Below, piece after piece: positions 57,054-64,000 of a stretch of DNA of 64,000 bases. This stretch comes from Sistotremastrum niveocremeum HHB9708 (Eukaryota > Basidiomycota > Agaricomycetes > Sistotremastrales > Sistotremastraceae). The number at the start of each line of letters is the position of its first letter. The first letter of the stretch is position 1. The notes below the pieces were generated by a model, which searched no databases, was not told where the DNA came from, and saw only the letters and a program-made list of their open reading frames with translations. The stretch is taken from NCBI GenBank assembly GCA_001630475.1, contig KV419396.1, forward strand, positions 496,001 through 560,000, given 5' to 3'. Both the position numbers and the translations under genes were made by a program.

Positions 57054-60000
57054 CTACTCGTTATACATGAATTCAACTTCGTCTACGCCCTTACCACCCT
57101 CAGCAGCGGCGAACGAGGTGCCAGCACGTGGCATCGGACCCATTTCTGGTTCTTCTGGATCAGGATCATCGTCAAGGGCGCTACCATCATCCAAATCAAA
57201 CGGTAAAACGGGTCGCAATTGAGAGCCTGAACTGGATCGCCTGTTACCAGCCGGTGATTTAGGGAGGGCAGCCATGGTTTTGGGACTCATGTGCTGTGCC
57301 AACAAATGAACAAAACTCCGGCGGGGAAAGTTGATAGAGTACTCACGACCCAATTATTGCGGTTCTCGTCCACAACGTCAGAGTCCTTATCAGATGAGTC
57401 TTCTCCCCTGATTTCCTCTCCCAGATCTCCGATTGAGGCCACGGACTCACTATCGCTGATCGTATCGGCGACGTTTGGCAGCTCAACAAACCTGGACCAC
57501 GCTTTGGACCCATATGGATTGACGTTATTCGCCGAAGCATGGTCACGACTTCCAGTTTGACCATCGAAAATACCGAGATCTGACAGCCATTCCTCATATT
57601 CCTCTTCGAAGGCAATATCTTCCGGTATGTACTTGAGAAAGATGGAAGGATCAGGAGCCTGCGATCGAAGAGGAGGGAAGACGTCAATGTCAATGTTCGG
57701 TGTCCCCGACGGTCGATGAATGTTTGCAAGTTCTGGGCCAGCATGAAGACCTTCCAATCCCGGCATTGACTGGCTCGTTGTTCTTTGGTGGCCAAAAGGA
57801 GGAGCATGTCCTGTCTTGCCATACCGTTTCGTGTTATCTGAAGTTAGCTATTGAGAAATCTTGACCTTTGCGGAGCATCTCAGCTTACAAAATTTGACCA
57901 GTCCCCTCAACGCCTGTTCTTGAGCCTGTTCATGCAGCATTGATATAGCCACGCAGACAATCTTACAGGTACTCACCAGAGCATCACCCAGGTCGTCGAC
58001 CTCGGTGCCAGTTAGCCATTCATCTCTCAGATCTGGTCGGCAGTTCATGTATATCTGAGTGATGACTTTCATGTTCGCTGAGGAAATGGTTAATTTCAAG
58101 CCAAGTATTCGCTGCAGGAAAAATAAGAAACATACATTGCCTCCATTTCCTTCCGCAGAAAGGGACTTGACTCTTGATGAGCTTCAACACATGTAGCTGC
58201 AACAACGGGTGCGACACTTTCAATATCCTCTTTAATATCGCCTGCAGTCGGGTGAGTTGAGAGGGCGCAATGTTATTGTGATACACGAACCGAACTCTTA
58301 TATTGCACAAGGAGCCAAATCCGATGCGACCGCTGCTTTGACAGTTTTTGCATGATTTTAACAAAGTTGATGCTGGAGAAGAAGTTGCGCCAAGAAAACT
58401 CCGAAAGCATCTCAACTTCCTCTTCTCCTTTCTGTCCGTTGGGATATTGCACAGTCCGAGAAATGGTCCGTTTTGTGGGATTTGGCATGTTGTCTTCGGG
58501 CCGAAGGATCTGAGGGTTCCGTGCAAAATTCAATTGGCAATACCGGAAGAAGCTACAGAGGGTCAAAATTTGGAGAGCACAAGAATCACAACGCCTTACT
58601 TATGATCGGGAGAGTCCGCCTTTGTAACAACAGTGGTAGAGACTTCTTGTAAGCCGAACATCTTCAGGACCAACAGTAAGCAATTGGAATCAAGGAGTAG
58701 TTGGCCCAAATGGTGGAACTTCATGATGTCTAAATATATTCAGACGAATGAATCGTCACACCTATAAATGAACCTACGGGAAACTTTGAACCATTTTAAT
58801 GTCAACAAAAGAATGGCGGACACGGCTTTCGAAGTAATCTCTCGATGTCGGATGACGTCAATTTCTTCGAACGTGAGAGGCGGTGGAGGGGGCTGTTGAG
58901 GATCTTTAAATTGTGAATAAAAAAGTATATCAAATGATGAAAAGTCGGCGCTCTACTAACCAGGCGGTACGCCGGGAGGAAAATTACTTGAGGTAGCGGA
59001 TTGTGGATTCTGGAGACTACCACCCGCGGCTGTCACGGTTGCCAGGAGTAATTTCAAGAGCACGAGTACCCAACCAGACATCGTTGGCAGGACGGCAGAC
59101 TATCGGCGTGATATTCAGAGTGCTTGAGCATGAGGCACAACCTACTTACATATATTGTTTCAACTCTCTTCAAGCGGATAAGATCGTCTCGCCTTTCTCT
59201 CGCCTTGCTGCGAGCGGACCGATCGTCATTCTGATCTGCAGCTTTGATCATGTCTTCAGCTTCGGCGATTTTCTGATCCAAAAGTATCAGATCAGGAAGA
59301 ATTTCCCCCTCTTCATCAGGGTCCGTATTGGCAAAAGGAACGGTAGAATAACGCCGATCGCTGAGCAAGGCAGCAAGCGAGGAGTCTTTGTCGACGTGTT
59401 CAGATTTTCGACGAGGTTGAGCAAACGAGGAATCAGCCAGGCCACTTTCGTCCAGAATACAGTCTTCTCGTACACGCCACATTTGCCATAATGCCACACT
59501 CAAGTGCATGTGATTGCTGTAGAGCCTATCGGCTTCATCAATAGCGAAAGGGATCATTTTGCCATTTCTTCCCGTCGCGCGTGTCGAGAACGGGAACAGA
59601 AAAGGGCGAGTTTGATCAGTCTGAAATTGTTGTTTCTTCAACTTCGGCGTTGGAGGCGGAGAGGGTGCTGGTGTTGTGGGAAGGTTTGGAGGTCTCTGTT
59701 GGAAAGGCTGTGATTGTTGTGGTTGTTGCTTTTGGGCATTGGAAAGCAAAGCAGACGACGGATCTTGATGATGGTAGTGTGGTCGGACTGGAATCGGGGC
59801 ATAGGCTTCTGCAATTTTTGAGGTTGCGGAAGGGGGAAGTCCGTCCAGTACTTTTGATTGGATGGCGGGATTGAAAGTAGGATATTTGACCGAAGTTTCT
59901 TGTCGAAAGAATTCAATGTCCATCGGGGTGGACTTCACCGGCATTTTTGTATTTTCCGGCACAGGGGGTAGCCCATTCAGTTCACGAGAGAGTTTCTTTA

Positions 60001-61163
60001 CCCGGCCAAGTTCGCGGATGCCTCCACAGCATGCTAGAAGGGACTTCCAAAGAACGAGAAGTAGCTGAAAAGTGTAAGTCTCGCGCAATTTAAGAAGATC
60101 ATGCGACGCCAACCTTTTTCACAGGATACCCCTTTGCGCTTTTATCTTTCAGGCCGGAAACGACATTGAAAAGATAAACAGGAAGAGGAGGTTCAAGGTT
60201 CACTGCCGGAACTTAAATAGAGGACATTTCAATAGATGATGAGACGTACTCAGCTCTTCACTGAAATCGTGATCTCCCTTGAGAACTTCGATCAAGAAGT
60301 AAAGCATTCCCAAGTACATTGAGAGCTCGGTGTTGATTTCCTCGACAAAGTCTGCCTTATCAGCGGCACTTATATTAAGGTCTTGTGCGTCCTGATCGGA
60401 GAGATTGCTCAAGAGGTCATGTTTCGCACTTGCAATCTTCATTGCCTCTACAACTGTACCAACGCCATTGCACGACCTCACGAGCTTGCAATTTTGGAGG
60501 ATCCAATATGACTGGTGTTCAGGCGATGTCGTTTCCGCGAATACTCCTAGACCAACATTGGACCACGATGATGAAATGAGTGCTGGAAACCACCTTGGAT
60601 AATATACAGAAGCCTGCGCGCGTTGGTGAAACGGATCTCTGGATCCCTATGTTCCAAGCTCTCCAGGATGACTTCGACGTGAACTTTCCTCTTCGCTATA
60701 GGGGCTTTGATCCAATCTGGAAACAAATTACATAGGCTCAAGACACTTTGAAGGGGTAATATAAGTGATATAACTTACCTCCCTCGAACGATCCATTCCA
60801 CGCTTTGAGATTCTCCGCGATTTGAGGCGCCTCTACGTATGAATAGAATTCCTCGATTTCATTGAACATGGTATCTTCGTCTTCATAACGGAAATCATAG
60901 TACGATTGCTTGAACACGATGAGCTTATTCACTGCCGTGTCGGGTAGAATACCCAACCTTGGGTTTGGGTGAAGTCCCCACTATGGATTTGAGCTGGCCA
61001 AGCTGCACAGAATGTTTAGACTATCAAGATAAGCCTGGGGAGCCTCGCTCACTGTTATTGAATCAAGATTTGTCGTAGGTTGAGCCGTACTCTCCGAGGG
61101 TGGGTTGCTAGGTGGCTGGGGGATTTGCAAGCCCGTAAGAGCTGAGAGAGATGGGAAAACCAT
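57054..61163 (-). CDS. FAR11: STRIPAK subunit Far11/STRIP
   Basis: Scaffold of the striatin-interacting phosphatase and kinase complex, which in fungi governs cell fusion, fruit-body formation and pheromone arrest. The start at 61163 gives MVFPSLSALTGLQIPQPPSN. After two introns the N-terminal N1221 domain reads LGQLKSIVGTSPKPKQSYYD, FRYEDEDTMFNEIEEFYSYV, then HVEVILESLEHRDPEIRFTN and ARRLLYIIQG. Mid part: LLKLRETYTFQLLLVLWKSL, VKYPTFNPAIQSKVLDGLPP, a Gln/Pro-rich insert near 59640-59740, and LPDLILLDQKIAEAEDMIKA. The C-terminal domain shows INCRPDLRDEWLTGTEVDD-like text (MNCRPDLRDEWLTG), then SMPGLEGLHAGPELANIHRP, an Asp/Ser-rich segment, and the end EFMYNE. About 1,100 residues in many exons. 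It is tail-to-tail with cactin (110 bp). Confidence 0.88.
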
Positions 61164-61588
61164 GAGAGCACGAAAGCCGTGAAAGGCAGTTATATGTCAG
61201 AACTCGCTGCCAGATGGCTCGAAATTAAGGCTCGTTTTTGTGGATTTGGGCCAGGAGCGTGCAAGCAGGTGTGTACCCTGGACGCGTCGACGGATTCGGA
61301 AGTATCTGGCAGCTGTTTGAGGATCGTTGCTTCGCATTTGAACACAAATTTCAGGACTTAGATAAAAGCTAGATAACTACAACATAGGAAGGTACACAGG
61401 AGAATATATGCTGCTAAATTTCACGCCCAAATTGCAGGACCGCGATCGGATACTGACAAAGGGCTTCCGAAGTCCGACTGACGAATCTCAACCGAAGGTC
61501 ACCGAATAGGCTCGTAGAACAACTTACGCTGCGCGTATTCTGACCTAATTCACTCTTCACTCTACACCACAACCTTCTCTTTCGAATT
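61164..61588. promoter_or_regulatory. Divergent FAR11/UBA1 spacer of 425 bp
   Basis: No gene seen. The spacer separates two start codons and must hold both promoters. A pyrimidine-rich, short leader-like run (cattcactcttcactctacac near 61553) precedes the UBA1 start. I found no clear TATA box. Confidence 0.5.
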
Positions 61589-64000
61589 ATGGCAGCGACT
61601 GATAACGCGATGCAAGTCGATGAGCAGCAAATCGACGAGGGACTTTACTCCCGACAACTGTGAGTTTGATATCATACCCCGCACCCAACTGGACCTCACT
61701 GCTCCATGTAGATATGTGCTTGGGCACGAAGGTGAAGAATGTCGCGATCGAGTGTTCAGCATGCTAACTTTGTGTTTGAAGCCATGAAGAAGATGGCAGC
61801 GTCCAACGTTCTCATCGTTGGGGCTAAGGGCTTAGGCGTTGAAATAGGTCCGCATCTATCGTTCACGACTTTTGTCTCTCTGATCCGATCTATTTTGTAG
61901 CCAAAAATATTTGTCTTGCTGGTGTTAAATCAGTAAACATCTACGATCCCGAGCCTGTCACAAGGCAGGATCTTGGCACCCAGGTCAGTCATAATGGCGA
62001 CCTTAACCGCACTCCCTAATCCGCGCAATTCAGTTCTTCTTACGAGAAGAAGATATTGGAAAGTCACGAGCTGCTGCTACTGTTCCACGTCTTGCCGAGT
62101 TGAACTCTTATGTCCCCGTTCGAGTTGTTGAGGGCCAACCTGGTCAGCCAATCAGCATTGATTTGATCAAAGGATTCCAGGTAACCAAACTTTCACACAC
62201 CATCATGGTGAAGCTTATAAGATTTTATAGGCTGTTGTTCTCACCAATGTTCCTTGGAGTACACAAGTTGAGATCAATGACTGGACTCATAAAAATGGCG
62301 TCTACTTCATTGCTGCTGAGACCCGCGGTCTCTTTGGGTGAGTTAGATTCGCATTTGTTCGCAAAAATGCTCTGAATTTCTTTAGCTCCGTGTTCAATGA
62401 CTTCGGCCCCGAATTTACCTGCGTTGATCCCACCGGAGAGCAAGCCCTGTCTGGTATGATCGTGTCAGTCGTAAGTGATTCATAGGTTCAATGAAAATCC
62501 CCTCTCATAGTCGTAGGATGAAGAAGGTCTTGTTACATGTCTCGATGAAACTCGGCACGGCCTAGAAGACGGCGACTTCGTCACCTTCAGTGAGGTTCAA
62601 GGAATGGTCGAGTTGAATGGATGCAAGCCTCGCAAAGTCACTGTGAAAGGACCATATACATTCTCTATCGGTGACACCTCAGATTTGTCACCTTATAAGA
62701 CTGGTGGTATCTTCCAGCAAGTCAAGATGCCAAAGATTATTCAATTCGTGAGTTATCAATTTACGGTCATGATCATCAATACTAATCTCTTTGGATCCTA
62801 GAAATCACTCAGAGAATCCTTGGCTTCCCCCGAATTTTTCATCACCGACTTTGCCAAATTTGACCGACCCGCCACTCTGCACGTAGGCTTCCAGGCGCTA
62901 TCCGCTTTCCAGGAGAAGAACGGGAGATTGCCTCGCCCACGGAACCCGGAGGATGCCTCAAAGCTCGTTTTACTAGCATCTGAAATTAGCTCTGAAGAGC
63001 TGTCGAAATCTGTTTTGGAAGAGCTTGCTTATCAAGCCACCGGCGATCTGTCTCCTATCAATGCTGTCATTGGTGGTTTCGTGGCTCAAGAAGCTCTCAA
63101 AGCCGTCTCTGCCAAATTCCATCCCATGGTCCAGCATTTGTACTTCGATTCTCTTGAGTCACTGCCAGCAACTACGCCTACTGAAGCTGATTGTGCCCCT
63201 CTGAACTCTCGTTACGATGGACAAATCGCTGTCTTTGGAAAGACCTTCCATGACAAGATTGCTAACCATCGTCAGTTCTTGGTTGGTTCAGGTGCCATTG
63301 GATGTGAGATGTTGAAGAATTGGAGTTTGATGGGGTTGGCTACTGGGCCGCAAGGAATAATCCAAGTTACTGATCTGGATACGATTGAGAAGAGCAATCT
63401 TAACAGACAATTCTTGTTCCGACCCAAGGACCTGGGTAAATTCAAGTCGGAAACTGCAGCTGCAGCTGTCATCGACATGAACCCCGATCTTAAAGGTCAC
63501 ATCGTTGCCCGACAGGACCCCGTTGGACCTGAGACTGAAAGTAAGAGTCAGCGACCAAGATTACGAATGCTAGCTAATCGTTCTCGAAAGATGTCTATGG
63601 CGATGAATTCTTTGCTTCCATTGACGGCGTAACCAATGCGCTGGACAATGTCAAAGCCCGTTTGTATATGGATCAACGTTGCGTGTTCTATGAGAAGCCT
63701 TTACTGGAGTCTGGAACCCTTGGTACCAAGGGCAATACCCAAGTTGTCGTCCCCCACCTTACCGAGTCATACGCATCGTCACAAGATCCCCCAGAAAAGG
63801 AAACACCTTCTTGTACGCTAAAGAATTTCCCCAACACCATCAACCATTGTATCGAGGTTCGCATCATTGAAGTGTGGAACTAATGATATACTGACTTACG
63901 TTTCTAAAGTGGAGTCGTGCTGCATTCGATAGTCTCTTTGTCAAACCCGCCGAATCTGTTAACTCATATCTCTCCGATCCCAACTACATCGAGTCTTCGT
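61589..64000 (+). CDS. UBA1: Ubiquitin-activating enzyme E1, N-terminal part (continues past the right edge)
   Basis: Adenylates ubiquitin and passes it to E2 enzymes through a thioester. It starts [20 protein letters not shown], then [20 protein letters not shown] and the first, inactive adenylation half ([20 protein letters not shown]). Then come [34 protein letters not shown] and the four-helix bundle region ([40 protein letters not shown]). The active adenylation domain follows: [20 protein letters not shown] (nucleotide site), [40 protein letters not shown]. The catalytic cysteine is in [20 protein letters not shown]. The rest of the Cys domain and the ubiquitin-fold domain lie outside. 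At least nine introns are needed. Confidence 0.95.

Overview
The window reads as nuclear DNA of a mushroom-forming basidiomycete (Agaricomycetes). Genes are packed on both strands with little space between them. Nearly every gene is split by many introns of about 45-60 bases with GT..AG ends and CTNAC-like branch sites. Several proteins are of types familiar from Agaricomycetes: a Thn1/Sst2-type RGS protein, a GAS2-domain cytoskeletal protein, a secreted/membrane protein with a fixed cysteine pattern, and a KGN-rich protein. I found no transposon, LTR element, rRNA, CRISPR array or convincing tRNA. Gene ends are stop or start codons; UTRs cannot be seen. Splice sites were inferred by eye from reading frame and family motifs, so each gene entry covers start codon to stop codon including introns.

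Layout. 0-8.7 kb: AP-3 mu (runs off the left edge), a class-3-like aldehyde dehydrogenase, an RGS/DEP regulator of G-protein signalling, a membrane-anchored cytochrome b5-like (MAPR) protein and an unrecognised multi-exon gene. 9.6-23.4 kb: nucleoporin Nup120/Nup160, a Zn2Cys6 transcription factor and a very long GAS2-domain protein. 23.9-36.3 kb: a block rich in ribosome and translation functions (NOP9, the tRNA thiolation enzyme NCS6, bystin/ENP1, NOP58), mixed with UDP-glucuronate decarboxylase, mitochondrial CMC4, a C2H2 protein and an unknown coiled protein. 36.4-51.9 kb: an MLRQ/NDUFA4-like mitochondrial protein, an Ara2-like aldo-keto reductase, the co-chaperone STI1, a single-pass membrane protein, kinesin-8, dihydroorotase, a low-complexity protein, a p24 cargo receptor and Ran-binding protein 1. 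52.1-64 kb: mitochondrial ClpX (MCX1), cactin, the STRIPAK subunit Far11 and ubiquitin-activating enzyme E1 (UBA1, runs off the right edge).

Most neighbours are head-to-head pairs with 41-250 bp between start codons, or tail-to-tail pairs with 18-260 bp between stops. The window is therefore mostly housekeeping, and I see no clear novel multi-gene system. The points most worth a second look are three introns that appear to use GC donors, two 51-base introns with no in-frame stop (in kinesin-8 and cactin), a 41-bp NOP9/NCS6 divergent promoter, a perfect heat-shock element in front of STI1, and four lineage-restricted or unknown proteins.
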